Source of the DNA: an uncultured Bacillota bacterium
Lineage (GTDB): Bacteria; Bacillota; Clostridia; Oscillospirales; Oscillospiraceae
Assembly (NCBI GenBank): GCA_947172355.1
Contig: CAMWBA010000011.1
Span: 1 to 37,096 of the forward strand
DNA: 37,096 nt
Direction of reading: 5' to 3'
Shown here: positions 7,520 to 16,352 of the stretch, piece after piece
Numbering within the stretch: the stretch's first letter is position 1
Layout of the letters: every line of letters starts with the position of its first letter
Made by a program: the position numbers and the translations under genes
The notes under the pieces: model-generated
What the model saw: only the letters and a program-made list of their open reading frames with translations
Told to the model about the DNA's origin: nothing
The model's database searches: none

Positions 7520-8578
7520 TTACAGACACAGGGTATCGAGAATGTTCCGGGCAAAGCCCTCCAGCCGCTCGTCAATCCCCGGAAGGGCCAGGGCCTGGCC
7601 GGGGGTATTGGCCGTCTCAATGAGGGCAAAGTTGGGTGGAAGATAGAAGGATTTATTCATATTCATTGCGGCCACCGCCTGCCGGGCCACCATGTCCCCC
7701 CCGGAGTAGCCCGACACCACAACGGCAAAGACCGCCTTATCATAGAACCGGGTCTGGCGGAAGAGGGCGGTCAGGCGGTTGATAAAGGCGGTGAGATTGG
7801 CGGACAGGGCGTCGTTGTAGTTCGGGCACAACAGCACCAGGGCATCCGCTGCCCGGACGGCGGGGTATACCTCGTCCTGCATCACACCACCGTAGAAGCA
7901 TCCCCCTTGTTCTCCGAAGTGGAGACACATGGTGTAGGGACAACCGGAGCAGTCGGACAAGGTGCCGTTGCGCAGCCCAATCTCCCGGATGGAACACCGC
8001 CCCTCCAACCGTTCCCGTACCCGGGCCCACAGGTCCATGGTATTGGAGGTGTGGTGGCTGGAGGCGTGGAGTACTAAAATCTCCGGTTTCTCCCGCTTGG
8101 GAAAGACAAATTCCTCCACCTGACCGGCCAGCTCGGCGGCGGCATGGCGGTAAGTCTCCAGCAGGCCGCTCCCCAGGTTCTGTGCCTGGACGGTGAAGTT
8201 GACCAGAGAACCGGTGCCCTCCACCAAGGGCCGGCCCACCAGGGCGCAGCCCGCCCAATTCAGAGCCAGGGCGGCCTCGGCGGCGGCGGACTTGGTATAC
8301 AGTTCCCCAGCCCCGTCCACAATCAGCCCGCCGGTGCAGCCGGCCAGCAGTCCCGGCTCCTTTCGCAGCCGGGCCAGCATCCGCATATACTCCAGGTTCA
8401 CCCCGGTATCCCCCAGAGGAAGCGCAAGCAGGATGCGCTGGTTTTGCAGGCCGGACAGCTCCGCCGCGGTCCGTACCCTGCGCACCTGCCGTCCGGCCAG
8501 GGCGCGGCTCAGCACACCGTCCAGTCGCTGACCCGCCCATCCGGAGTCTGCGGGGGGGGAAATCAGTACCAAAGCCAT
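7520..8578 (-). CDS. Flavodoxin-like/NADPH-dependent FMN reductase family protein with Cys cluster (352 aa)
   Basis: Residues ~1-155 form an N-terminal part containing LLALPLGDTGVNLEYM and TGGLIVDGAGE. Residues ~165-352 form a flavodoxin-like fold. ILVLHASSHHTSNTMDLW (167-184) matches the phosphate-binding loop of WrbA/iron-sulfur flavoproteins. LVLLCPNYNDALSANLTAFINR and VVVSGYSGGD match the later FMN-contact strands. Cys210, Cys213, Cys218 and Cys227 (CX2CX4CX8C) sit where iron-sulfur flavoproteins carry their cluster cysteines, so a redox role is likely. The usual family length is about 180-250 aa, so the N-terminal half is extra. Translation starts at ATG 8576-8578 after AAGGTG. The gene lies 16 bases below the dehydrogenase-like gene and probably shares its message. 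Substrate unknown. Confidence 0.8.
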   Translation of the reverse strand: MALVLISPPADSGWAGQRLDGVLSRALAGRQVRRVRTAAELSGLQNQRILLALPLGDTGVNLEYMRMLARLRKEPGLLAGCTGGLIVDGAGELYTKSAAAEAALALNWAGCALVGRPLVEGTGSLVNFTVQAQNLGSGLLETYRHAAAELAGQVEEFVFPKREKPEILVLHASSHHTSNTMDLWARVRERLEGRCSIREIGLRNGTLSDCSGCPYTMCLHFGEQGGCFYGGVMQDEVYPAVRAADALVLLCPNYNDALSANLTAFINRLTALFRQTRFYDKAVFAVVVSGYSGGDMVARQAVAAMNMNKSFYLPPNFALIETANTPGQALALPGIDERLEGFARNILDTLCL

Positions 8579-8594
8579 AGGGACACCTTCTTAC

Positions 8595-9884
8595 TTATAG
8601 AATGGTCTTTAAATGCTCCGCCGCCTCCCGGATGTGGCCGAAGAGCTGGTCGGGGATGGAGGGCAGCAGTTCGGTCTCCACCCCAGCGGGGGTATAGCGG
8701 TTCTTCACGCCCATATAGATGCCGTCTAAAAAGACCGACCCACAGTGCCACTCCCCCCGGAGGGTGAGCAGCAGCGACAGCGCTCCGGAGGACAGCGCGG
8801 GAGCCACATAGGGCTTGAACCCAATCTCCCGCATTTTTAGATTGGCGGTAACGGTCAGATGAGTCAGCTCTTGGGACAGCGCCTCGTCGTAATGTTCGAC
8901 GGAATTGGCAATCCACAGCCCGGTCCCGTGGGGACCAAAGGAGCGGCCCTCGGTGAGAAAGGAGGCCAGCGCCTTGTCCCGCTTGGCAAAGTAGGCCGCC
9001 CGGGCGTTCATCACCCCCAGCCCAAAGCCTTGAATCTGCTCCGGCCGCAAGCCCCTGCCATCAAAGCTGCCGTTCGCGTCCCGGTTGCTCTCCAGATAGG
9101 CGGTCTTAGCCAGCGGGTCCACCGGGTCGGACACGGCGCACCACAGCCCTTGAAACCGCTTTTCCCGGGCCATCTGGGCGTAGTGCTTCACAATCTGGGC
9201 ATTCTTCTCAAACTGATACATCCGCACGTCCTTCACCTGGGAGCCAACCGGCGGAATCCCCTTCGAGGCCACAAAGACAAACAGGTCGCAGTCAAAGAGC
9301 TGATCCGGACCGATCACCTCCACCTCAGGGAAGGCGCTGTACTCCCAGGGCAGGCTGATCTGGCCCATCTCAAATTCCCACCGGGCGGTGATTTGGTCGC
9401 TGAGGTCACAGATGCCGATGGAGGAAATCACATCGCCCCCCAACAGCTTCAGCCCGGTGAGCAGGGTGGAGCCCACATCGCCGATGGCCAGGATGTTCAC
9501 CCGTTTCTTGCCCGTCTTGGGGGACCAGTTCAAAACCTCCTCCCAGCCGGGCCGGCTGGTGTTGACGGCGGTAAGCCGGCCGTCCGCAATGGCCTGCCTC
9601 ACCTTTTCGTCCAGCTCCAGCGGGACGGCAGTTCCGTCGCTGAGCATGGCACTGGTGGGGCCGTCGTCAAAATCGGGCAGCCGGGAGGCGTCCAGCGTCT
9701 CCAGCCCGTGGCCTCCCAGCAGCTGGCCGGGGTGGGTCACCTTGAAGGACCCCCGGCCCAGCACCGGATCTCCCGGGACTGCAGCGAACAGACGCCAGCT
9801 GCCGGAAGGCTCCACCTCCGGGCCAAGGCCCTCTTGCGCAGTGAGCGAGACAAACGCCGCACCGTTAACATTATAATAGTGCAT
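8595..9884 (-). CDS. Lactate/malate dehydrogenase-like NAD-binding protein (429 aa)
   Basis: The start is placed at ATG 9882-9884. The frame is open to 9974, but the extra 30 codons cross a terminator-like hairpin (9918-9934) and lack a ribosome binding site. Residues ~130-150 (VNILAIGDVGSTLLTGLKLLGG) match the dinucleotide loop of the LDH/MDH family in altered form. VSDPVDPLAKTAY corresponds to the conserved SNPVD motif, and FGPHGTGLWIANS to the catalytic GxHG histidine loop. MNARAAYFAKR lies where LDH has the DxxR pair, with the Asp replaced by Asn. About 125 N-terminal residues are additional. It may be a divergent 2-hydroxyacid dehydrogenase or a binding protein; the substrate cannot be told. 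Confidence 0.75.
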   Translation of the reverse strand: MHYYNVNGAAFVSLTAQEGLGPEVEPSGSWRLFAAVPGDPVLGRGSFKVTHPGQLLGGHGLETLDASRLPDFDDGPTSAMLSDGTAVPLELDEKVRQAIADGRLTAVNTSRPGWEEVLNWSPKTGKKRVNILAIGDVGSTLLTGLKLLGGDVISSIGICDLSDQITARWEFEMGQISLPWEYSAFPEVEVIGPDQLFDCDLFVFVASKGIPPVGSQVKDVRMYQFEKNAQIVKHYAQMAREKRFQGLWCAVSDPVDPLAKTAYLESNRDANGSFDGRGLRPEQIQGFGLGVMNARAAYFAKRDKALASFLTEGRSFGPHGTGLWIANSVEHYDEALSQELTHLTVTANLKMREIGFKPYVAPALSSGALSLLLTLRGEWHCGSVFLDGIYMGVKNRYTPAGVETELLPSIPDQLFGHIREAAEHLKTIL

Positions 9885-9917
9885 GAACAGATCACATCCA
9901 GTCACTGTAAAATAGAA

Positions 9918-9934
9918 GCAAACCGCAGGTTTGC
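9918..9934 (-). terminator. Short hairpin with T-run between the 1598-aa and dehydrogenase-like genes
   Basis: GCAAACC-TGC-GGTTTGC is followed on the minus strand by TTCTATTTT. It could end or attenuate transcription from the large upstream gene. It lies 34 bases before the chosen start of the next gene. Confidence 0.5.
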
Positions 9935-9990
9935 GCAGCCTTTTCTCGGTTCTTTTCCTTCCGGAAAGGAACATCCGGCCAGCGAGGCCA

Positions 9991-12900
9991 TCACGGATTC
10001 TGTCTTAGCAACTGCTCCAAATCGTTCTCCAGGTAGACCGAAGCGGACAGGTTGGGATCGTAATGCAGGCAGGTGCCCTTGTCGGGGCACAGAGGGAGGA
10101 TGACCGCTTCCGGCAGACGGGAGAGCGTGAGATTCCGGCCGTAGAGAATGCGGTATTCCTGTTCCAGCACCCGCATCAGATCCAGGGCGGACTCCAGACA
10201 GGACCGGGACAGCTGGACCACCGCCTCCCGGCCGCACTCCGCCTGATAGGCAGGGGCGGCATAGGGCAGGATGTGGTTGATGCCGGGCAGCAGGCCGGGC
10301 ACCGGGGAACTGTACCGCCGGACGGTATTGCCGCCGATGAAGGGATACATGGTGGATTCCACAAACCACTGGCGCAGCCGGGGCAGGAAGTATACCGCGT
10401 CCACCGGCTGGTCCAGGGTATTCATCAGGTCCTTGCCATAGCCGGACAGCACCCCCACCAGTACCACCTGGATGGGCACCTCCTCCCGTTTGAGGATAGG
10501 GCCCAGCACCTTGAAGCGGAAGCCAGGGTGCATCAGGTCGTCCACCAGAATCACCGGACGGTTGAAGGACTTCAGCGTGCGCACCTGGCTGGGGATGGGC
10601 GCGTAATAGGGAAATGCCTCCAGAGTGCTCTCCTTGAGGTCGGGGCTGAATACCTTGTCGGTGTGGAGGGTCTTGGTCACGGTGTTGGGGACAATTCGTC
10701 CCCGAAGCATCTTGCCGAAGGGGACACACATGCTCTTGCCCAGCACCCGGGGATGGGTGGGCTCGGCGGGGACGTGGTTATAGTCGGTAATCTTATTCAG
10801 CAGGCGGTGATGGATAATTTCAGAGGACAAGGTGAGCACCAGCGACCCGGGATACAGTCCGGCCAGCGCCAGCTGAAGGCGCTCGTGGCCCCGTCGGACG
10901 GCGGCCAGCACCCGGGGGTTGCGGTTGAGGGGCTCCTGAATGGCGGTGGACAGATTTTGGATGAGGACGGTGGGGGCCCGCATGTCCACCTCCCGGATGG
11001 GGGCATCCCCCTCCCGGGCCACGAAGCCCATGCGGGAGAGCAGAGCATCCATGGAGGGCTCCAGCTGTCCGCTCCAGGTACGGCACACACAGTAGACACA
11101 CTCCTGTTCCAGCGCCCAGGCAATCAGCTCGCACAGCAGCAGATGTCCCAGGTCTTTACGCTGGGCGGTGGAGTAATCCGTCCCCAAAGCGGTAATCAGC
11201 AGCACATTTCCCGCAGAGCGCAGACGGATCCGGTCGGCCAGTTCATTGTCCTCCAGGGCATCGAAGAGCTGGGAGGTAGTAAGCCGGCGGTAACACACAA
11301 ATCCCAGAGGGGCGGCATCCGCCCTGCCCCGGAGGATCAACAGCTGGTCTCCTTTGTTCCGGGCAATGGTCAGCCCGTTGACCCGCTCCGGCCATATGGC
11401 GGTCAGCGTGGCAAACAGCTGGTCGTCCATCCCCTCCGTCCACTGGAAGTCCAGCTCGCCGACCCCCAGCATAGGCTTGTCTTGGCCGTCCCGGAGATAG
11501 AGCCCGTTTTGATAGATAAAGTCCTGAATCACCGGGTCAATAAAGTTGGAGATATCCCGGTTTAGGTCCACATTCTCCCGGATACGGGTGGAACTGATGT
11601 CCTCCAGATGGGGGGGGAGCTGAAGCTGAATCACCTCTCCGGTGATGGGCAGCTGCTGCGGCAGTTCCTTTTCTCCCGCCCGATGGAAAATGACGTGGTT
11701 CATCTGATGGATGGAGTAGGGCTCCGGTTCCGCCTGATAGGAGGAGGCGTTGGCCACCACGTCGCTCCCCGCTACAATATACACCTTTTGATTGGGGAAC
11801 AGCTCGGTCAGCCGCTTCAAGTCGGCGGGGTTGGCAATATTCACCGGGATATCATCGGGGAACAGGTGGACATGGAAGTCCCCAGCGATGGACAGGTTGA
11901 CAATCTGCCGGCGGATCAAATGGGGCTGGGCCTTCTTGGACCAGGAGAACTCGTCCACCGCCAGATAGACCTCAAAACCCAGGTCCCGGATGGCGTGGAC
12001 AATCCCCTTGTGGGATAGGGTGAAGGGGTCGAAGGTGCCGGGGAAGAACGCGATTTTCCGGGGCTTTTCAAAGGCGAAGGGGCCGTGGTCCAGCCGGCGC
12101 AGAGCGATAAAGCGATTGATATGGGCCAGGGCGGAGGCCCGGTAAAACAAGGTCAGGCCACTCTGCCGGGGAGACTCCCGGGTGAGGAAGAGCAGCTTGC
12201 GGTAGCACAAGGAAAACAGCCGGGCTTTCTCCTCCATGTCCAAAATGGGGCTATCAAAGAGGAGTTTGCCGGTGACCAGCAATGCCTCCTGCCGCACCGC
12301 CTCCCGGTAATGGGCCAGACCTTGCAGAAGCAGCCCCAGCAGCTCCCGCCGCCGGTGTTCATAGGTCTCCCGTTTCTCGGAGAAGCGCTCCTTATAGGCG
12401 GGGTAGTGCTGGAGAAGAACGGCGATGGTGTTCAGCGCTCCAGCCACGGCGGAATCATTGGGGGAACCCAGCAATCCTTTGAGCCACAACACCTGTTCGT
12501 CCAGTTCGCTGGGGTGGAGATAGAGGGCGGCTTCTCCCAGATACTGGGGAATGTATTTGGAGATCTCATACTGGCCCATCTCCAGCCCCTTCCCCAACTC
12601 CACCACCACCTCGTTGCGCTGGTCCCGGCGCAGCAGAGACAGGGTGTGTACCAGGGCGGAACCAGCGGTGTGCCGCACCACCACCCGCTCCGACACCTTG
12701 ACCAGATTGGAGAAGTGGGTGGCAATGTGAAGGATATGTCCCTTGAGGCCGTGCTCCACCTGGTCCCGAAGCAGCTCCACACCCGCCACCTTGACAATCC
12801 AGGGGGTGGCAATTTTTAGGTTATCCAAGAACACCTCGCTGGTGATGTCGATGTGATAGAGCGTCTCCTCCAAATCGGCCACATCCCTCCCCGCCCGGCG

Positions 12901-14787
12901 GAGAATACGGCACTTTAAAAAGACAGTGGTCAGCTGGCGGGAAGGGGTGTCCTCCACAATCTGGGCAATGCGGGCCATTTGGGGGTGGCTGCGGGGAATG
13001 TTGCGCACCGACTCCCGAAGGAACTGGAGGGCGGCGGTGACCAGCTTGGGATCGTCCGCTGTGGTAAAGTGGGCGGAAAAGTCCACCAGCTTCTCCCGGA
13101 TCTCCTCCCCATAGTATTTGGGGGGCAGGTAGCGGGCGGCATCCAGCAGAGTAAAGGCGGTGTCTGCATCGGTGTGCTCCGGATCTCCGTAGTAGCTGAG
13201 CAACGCATCCAGGAAGCGTGGAATGTCTCCAGGACGTGCGTGGTAGAGCATGGATTCCACCACCAGCTTTAGGGTGTAGCTGATGTGGGAGCGCTGCTGG
13301 GGGGTGGTCTTATGGTCGGGAAAGATAATCATGTCCAGGTACTGGCTCCACAGGGTAAAGGGGACTTCCTCCGCTGGATCGTTCTGGGCATCGGCCGGGA
13401 TTTCCTTGCGATAGACCAGGTGGAACCGGGCAATGATCTGTCCAATGAGGGCGCCGGCCTGACGGCGGATGTCGCCCTCGCGGTGCATCAGCAGCTCATA
13501 GAGGAAGGACAGGGCCTGGGTCTTTTGGCGGACCGAGAGGTAGGTGAAATACTCCTCAAAAACGTTGAGGTAGGCCCGCAGCTGCTGCCAGCTTTTGGCG
13601 GAGCGGGCAGACTCGATGATGTTGCCGAACTTCTGCTCGTTGGACAGCATGTGCATCAGCTTCAGGTTGTGCTCCACCGACAGGAGGATCAGGCTGTCCA
13701 ATGTCTCGTCCGGTCCCATAAGGGCGGGGTCCTTGGCGGGAGCTGGGGAGCGCTGTTTGCCGGTGAGGTCCACATCCACCCCCAGACGGCGCATATAATC
13801 TTCAAAGTCATGGAGCTTTCCATAGACAAACTCATACCGGCGGCGCTTTTTCCGGTCCACATTGTCCAGCTTGGACAGGATCACCTGGAAGGACTCGTCC
13901 AGAGGATAGAGGACCACAATCTCATTGCCCGCTTTATCCCGCTCGGACTTGGAGCGGAAATCGGCATAGATGAGCAGCAGAGACTCCGCCGACAGAGATT
14001 CCAGCTCCAGGTCCCAGGTGGAGTGGTTGGAGGCGATGTGGCTGATGTCCCCCATGTTCCGTTCCAGCAGCCACTGGTCGGTGTAGTAGTAGTGGAGATA
14101 GGGCACCCGCTCCCCCGGCCGGCAGCCGAATTTGCCCACATCGTGGGCGGCGGCGGCGCCGGAGATGAGGGCCAGATCCACCTCCACCCCCGCTTGAACC
14201 AGTCCGCGGGCAGCGGTCATGGCGATGTAGTGGACGCCGGCGATGTGGCTCAGGGTCTTGAAGGGGGTGACCTCCATCCCCAGGCGCATCAGCTCGTAGA
14301 GGAACTCCTCCCGCCAGGCGGACAAAAAACGGCGGTACTCCTTGGCCTTGTCGCAGGCGGCATACTCCTCTTCGGTGAGGAATGCAAAGTCCAGCATGGG
14401 GTCGAAGGGCAGCGCAGCCCGTTCCCGGTCCAGCAAAACCTGCAGAACGGTCAGATAAAACAGAGCCCCGCCGCCGCACCGCCCGGCCTCCGGAGCAAAG
14501 CCGCCCTCCGGAAACATGATGCGGCAGATGTACTGGTAGCAGAAGGGTCCCCACCCCTTCTCCGGCGGCTGAGGACATATTTTGTCCAGAATGGGGGCGC
14601 ACAGTTCCAGCACCTGGGTACAGCTCAGCCGTTCCCGGATGGGGAACAGGGCGGACAGCCCCTCCTCCCAGCCCGGTGTCTTCATCAGCTCCTGCACTGC
14701 CCGGCGGCTGGTCACCGACCCCAGCAGCTTGCGTGCACTCAGCGCATTGATGATGTCGTGGTTCAGTTGGCGGATCGCTTTGTTCAT
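9991..14787 (-). CDS. 1598-aa multidomain protein: HD domain, helical repeats, NadD-like nucleotidyltransferase, GNAT-like, PRTase-like
   Basis: Residues ~180-300 form an HD phosphohydrolase-type domain: His186, AAHDVGKFG (His215-Asp216), ISHIASNHSTWDLE (His250, His255) and LLIYADF. Residues ~370-880 are mostly helical and HEAT-like (RHTAGSALVHTL, AVRQEALLVTGKLL). Residues ~910-1098 resemble nicotinate-nucleotide adenylyltransferase: IAFFPGTFDPFTLSHKG (913-929) with the T/HxxH region altered to TLSHKG, VYIVAGSDVV, and SSTRIREN (1065-1072) matching the ISSTxIR motif. Residues ~1110-1260 look like a GNAT fold (GHLLLCELIAWALEQ, MGFVARE). Residues ~1410-1426 (RPVILVDDLMHPGFRFK) resemble the PRPP-binding loop of phosphoribosyltransferases. 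Together these suggest nucleotide or NAD metabolism or sensing. ATG 14785-14787 follows GGGGTG. Catalytic activity is unproven for every part. Confidence 0.85.
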   Translation of the reverse strand: MNKAIRQLNHDIINALSARKLLGSVTSRRAVQELMKTPGWEEGLSALFPIRERLSCTQVLELCAPILDKICPQPPEKGWGPFCYQYICRIMFPEGGFAPEAGRCGGGALFYLTVLQVLLDRERAALPFDPMLDFAFLTEEEYAACDKAKEYRRFLSAWREEFLYELMRLGMEVTPFKTLSHIAGVHYIAMTAARGLVQAGVEVDLALISGAAAAHDVGKFGCRPGERVPYLHYYYTDQWLLERNMGDISHIASNHSTWDLELESLSAESLLLIYADFRSKSERDKAGNEIVVLYPLDESFQVILSKLDNVDRKKRRRYEFVYGKLHDFEDYMRRLGVDVDLTGKQRSPAPAKDPALMGPDETLDSLILLSVEHNLKLMHMLSNEQKFGNIIESARSAKSWQQLRAYLNVFEEYFTYLSVRQKTQALSFLYELLMHREGDIRRQAGALIGQIIARFHLVYRKEIPADAQNDPAEEVPFTLWSQYLDMIIFPDHKTTPQQRSHISYTLKLVVESMLYHARPGDIPRFLDALLSYYGDPEHTDADTAFTLLDAARYLPPKYYGEEIREKLVDFSAHFTTADDPKLVTAALQFLRESVRNIPRSHPQMARIAQIVEDTPSRQLTTVFLKCRILRRAGRDVADLEETLYHIDITSEVFLDNLKIATPWIVKVAGVELLRDQVEHGLKGHILHIATHFSNLVKVSERVVVRHTAGSALVHTLSLLRRDQRNEVVVELGKGLEMGQYEISKYIPQYLGEAALYLHPSELDEQVLWLKGLLGSPNDSAVAGALNTIAVLLQHYPAYKERFSEKRETYEHRRRELLGLLLQGLAHYREAVRQEALLVTGKLLFDSPILDMEEKARLFSLCYRKLLFLTRESPRQSGLTLFYRASALAHINRFIALRRLDHGPFAFEKPRKIAFFPGTFDPFTLSHKGIVHAIRDLGFEVYLAVDEFSWSKKAQPHLIRRQIVNLSIAGDFHVHLFPDDIPVNIANPADLKRLTELFPNQKVYIVAGSDVVANASSYQAEPEPYSIHQMNHVIFHRAGEKELPQQLPITGEVIQLQLPPHLEDISSTRIRENVDLNRDISNFIDPVIQDFIYQNGLYLRDGQDKPMLGVGELDFQWTEGMDDQLFATLTAIWPERVNGLTIARNKGDQLLILRGRADAAPLGFVCYRRLTTSQLFDALEDNELADRIRLRSAGNVLLITALGTDYSTAQRKDLGHLLLCELIAWALEQECVYCVCRTWSGQLEPSMDALLSRMGFVAREGDAPIREVDMRAPTVLIQNLSTAIQEPLNRNPRVLAAVRRGHERLQLALAGLYPGSLVLTLSSEIIHHRLLNKITDYNHVPAEPTHPRVLGKSMCVPFGKMLRGRIVPNTVTKTLHTDKVFSPDLKESTLEAFPYYAPIPSQVRTLKSFNRPVILVDDLMHPGFRFKVLGPILKREEVPIQVVLVGVLSGYGKDLMNTLDQPVDAVYFLPRLRQWFVESTMYPFIGGNTVRRYSSPVPGLLPGINHILPYAAPAYQAECGREAVVQLSRSCLESALDLMRVLEQEYRILYGRNLTLSRLPEAVILPLCPDKGTCLHYDPNLSASVYLENDLEQLLRQNP

Positions 14788-14850
14788 TCAGAACACCCCA
14801 TGTTCTTTCCCGCTCCGCTCTCCGCAGCGCGGCGAAATTTTCTCATAATA

Positions 14851-14879
14851 ATTTTACCACAATTTCCTCCGCTTGGAAA
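14851..14879 (-). promoter_or_regulatory. Sigma-70-type promoter for the 1598-aa gene
   Basis: On the minus strand, TTTCCA (14874-14879) and TAAAAT (14851-14856) are separated by 17 bases. The pair lies ~64 bases above the start codon. Confidence 0.5.
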
Positions 14880-14884
14880 GAGGA

Positions 14885-14910
14885 AACGCGGCCCAAGTTC
14901 GGGCCGCGTT
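14885..14910 (-). terminator. Terminator of the small membrane protein gene
   Basis: AACGCGGCCC pairs perfectly with GGGCCGCGTT around a 6-base loop. On the minus strand TTCCTCTTTCC follows. It lies 30 bases after the stop of the 65-aa gene. Confidence 0.65.
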
Positions 14911-14940
14911 AAAAATAATTTCCATTTGACAAGCGTCACG

Positions 14941-15138
14941 CTATTCGTTTCTGCTCCTATATTGTTTGATTGCTAGGCCGATAAACACACCAACCAACAA
15001 GGTCGTCAGAGCGAGCAGCAGTGCCAAAGAAAGTCCATGCAGCCGATAAGCGGTAATCACCCGAAAGCTCAGTATAATAATCAGCGCACAAAAGAATACG
15101 CATCGGACAAAAATCGGGCCGCCTGAATTTTTTTTCAT
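14941..15138 (-). CDS. Small two-TM membrane protein (65 aa)
   Basis: ATG at 15136-15138 follows GAAGGAG by 9 bases, a good initiation site. The product has a basic start (MKKNSGG), two hydrophobic segments (about residues 9-29 and 35-57) and a charged C-terminus, KQYRSRNE. It has its own terminator and lies between the large HD protein and a YihY-family gene. No family recognised; it is a credible small membrane protein rather than a shadow frame. The 15139-15317 spacer above it contains no further gene I can support. Confidence 0.7.
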   Translation of the reverse strand: MKKNSGGPIFVRCVFFCALIIILSFRVITAYRLHGLSLALLLALTTLLVGVFIGLAIKQYRSRNE

Positions 15139-15317
15139 GGTATAACACTCCTTCTAGACGCCGTTTGAAACATGGAACTATGCACAACGGCGAGGGATTT
15201 TTTCGCCAGATAAACACAATTTTTCGCAGGAATCCTGGATGGATTTCAAGAAAAATTGGGGAAGTATGGTGGAAAAAGAACCGTCATTTGGGCGTATTGA
15301 CATTTTTCAAACAAGCC

Positions 15318-16205
15318 CTAATGTTTTGTTTTGTTTCTTTGCACGATGGTCCTCCGCTTCCTCCGATTCTCCATCACCCGGCCCACCACCGCCCCCAACA
15401 GCAGGATGTTGCCGCACAGGTAGAGCCACACCAGCAGGATAATCAAGGAGGCCAGCGAGCCATAGACCAAAGCATAGCGGGAGGACATACCGATAAACCA
15501 GGAGAACACCACCGACGCCGCCGCAATGGCCAGCGCGGACAGCAGGGAGGACAGCAGCAGCACCGGCAGTCCCATGGCTCCACGGGGCGTCCCCAGCCGG
15601 TAGACAAGCAGTACCAGCACCAAGACAAAGCAGAACAGCAGCAGATAGCGCATCCACCACCATAGTCCAGACAGGGCGGCCAGAGGCAGGAGGTCGGCAA
15701 CCCTTGGGGGCAGGTGTTCTTCCAGCAGCCAGAAGAACCACTCGCCGGTAAAAATCACAATCACCGACAGATAGACGGTGAGCAGAAACAAAAGAGAGAG
15801 CATCACGCTGAACAACACCCGCCGCATCGGGTGGGCGCCGGCCGTCCCATGGAGGCTGTCCATAGCGGCCAACAGGGTGCGCAGACCTGCCGAAGCGGAC
15901 AGAAGAATGGTAAACAGGCTGGCCAACAGCAAGGCGGGGGATTGGCTGCGGGTCACATAAAGGAGGTAGTCCCCCATCACCGCCAGCACGCCGGCAGGCA
16001 GAATCTGATCCAGGGACTGAAGCAGATGTTCCAAATTCAAGTGAAACAGGCCGATGAAGTAGTTGACGCATACCAACAGGGGAAACAGGGTCAAGATCAG
16101 AAAGTAGGACAGGGCCGCCGCCGACCGGGATGCCCCCACCCGCAGATAGAGCTCCACCGTCTCCACCACAAAGGAGACCGGAGGGAGGGAAAAAAACTTT
16201 TTCAT
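15318..16205 (-). CDS. YihY/BrkB (UPF0761) family inner-membrane protein (295 aa)
   Basis: The protein has about six hydrophobic segments. It carries the family's N-terminal pattern RVGASRSAAALSYFLILTLFPLLVCVNYF (normally ...aaalAyyallSlaPll...) and its C-terminal WLYLCGNILLLGAVVGRVMENRR (normally W.Yl.s.ilLlGAe). Length is typical of the family (~270-300 aa). The members were once called ribonuclease BN or virulence factor BrkB, and the true activity is unclear. AAAGGAGG lies 9 bases before ATG 16203-16205. It appears to be transcribed alone, between the small membrane protein and rpsT. Confidence 0.9.
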   Translation of the reverse strand: MKKFFSLPPVSFVVETVELYLRVGASRSAAALSYFLILTLFPLLVCVNYFIGLFHLNLEHLLQSLDQILPAGVLAVMGDYLLYVTRSQSPALLLASLFTILLSASAGLRTLLAAMDSLHGTAGAHPMRRVLFSVMLSLLFLLTVYLSVIVIFTGEWFFWLLEEHLPPRVADLLPLAALSGLWWWMRYLLLFCFVLVLVLLVYRLGTPRGAMGLPVLLLSSLLSALAIAAASVVFSWFIGMSSRYALVYGSLASLIILLVWLYLCGNILLLGAVVGRVMENRRKRRTIVQRNKTKH

Positions 16206-16308
16206 CGCGGCGCCTCCTTTTCCAATAAAACCCGCTGGACGTTAAATCGGTGAACCCCAGTGGACGACCTTATGGTATCATACCACAATCTTTTGGAAAA
16301 GAGATACG

Positions 16309-16338
16309 AAAAAAGCCGTCTGTGGCCCAGACGGCTTT
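16309..16338 (-). terminator. Terminator of rpsT
   Basis: AAAGCCGTCTG and its complement form an 11-bp stem with a 4-base loop. It is followed on the minus strand by an uninterrupted run of six T, 15 bases after the rpsT stop. Confidence 0.9.
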
Positions 16339-16352
16339 CCCTCCCCTTGTGC

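Noticed and set aside
10063-11565. Long plus-strand open frames opposite the 1598-aa gene (also 13285-14976)
   Set aside because: They are antisense shadows caused by high-GC codon bias. They lack ribosome binding sites and family motifs, while the minus strand has clear domains.
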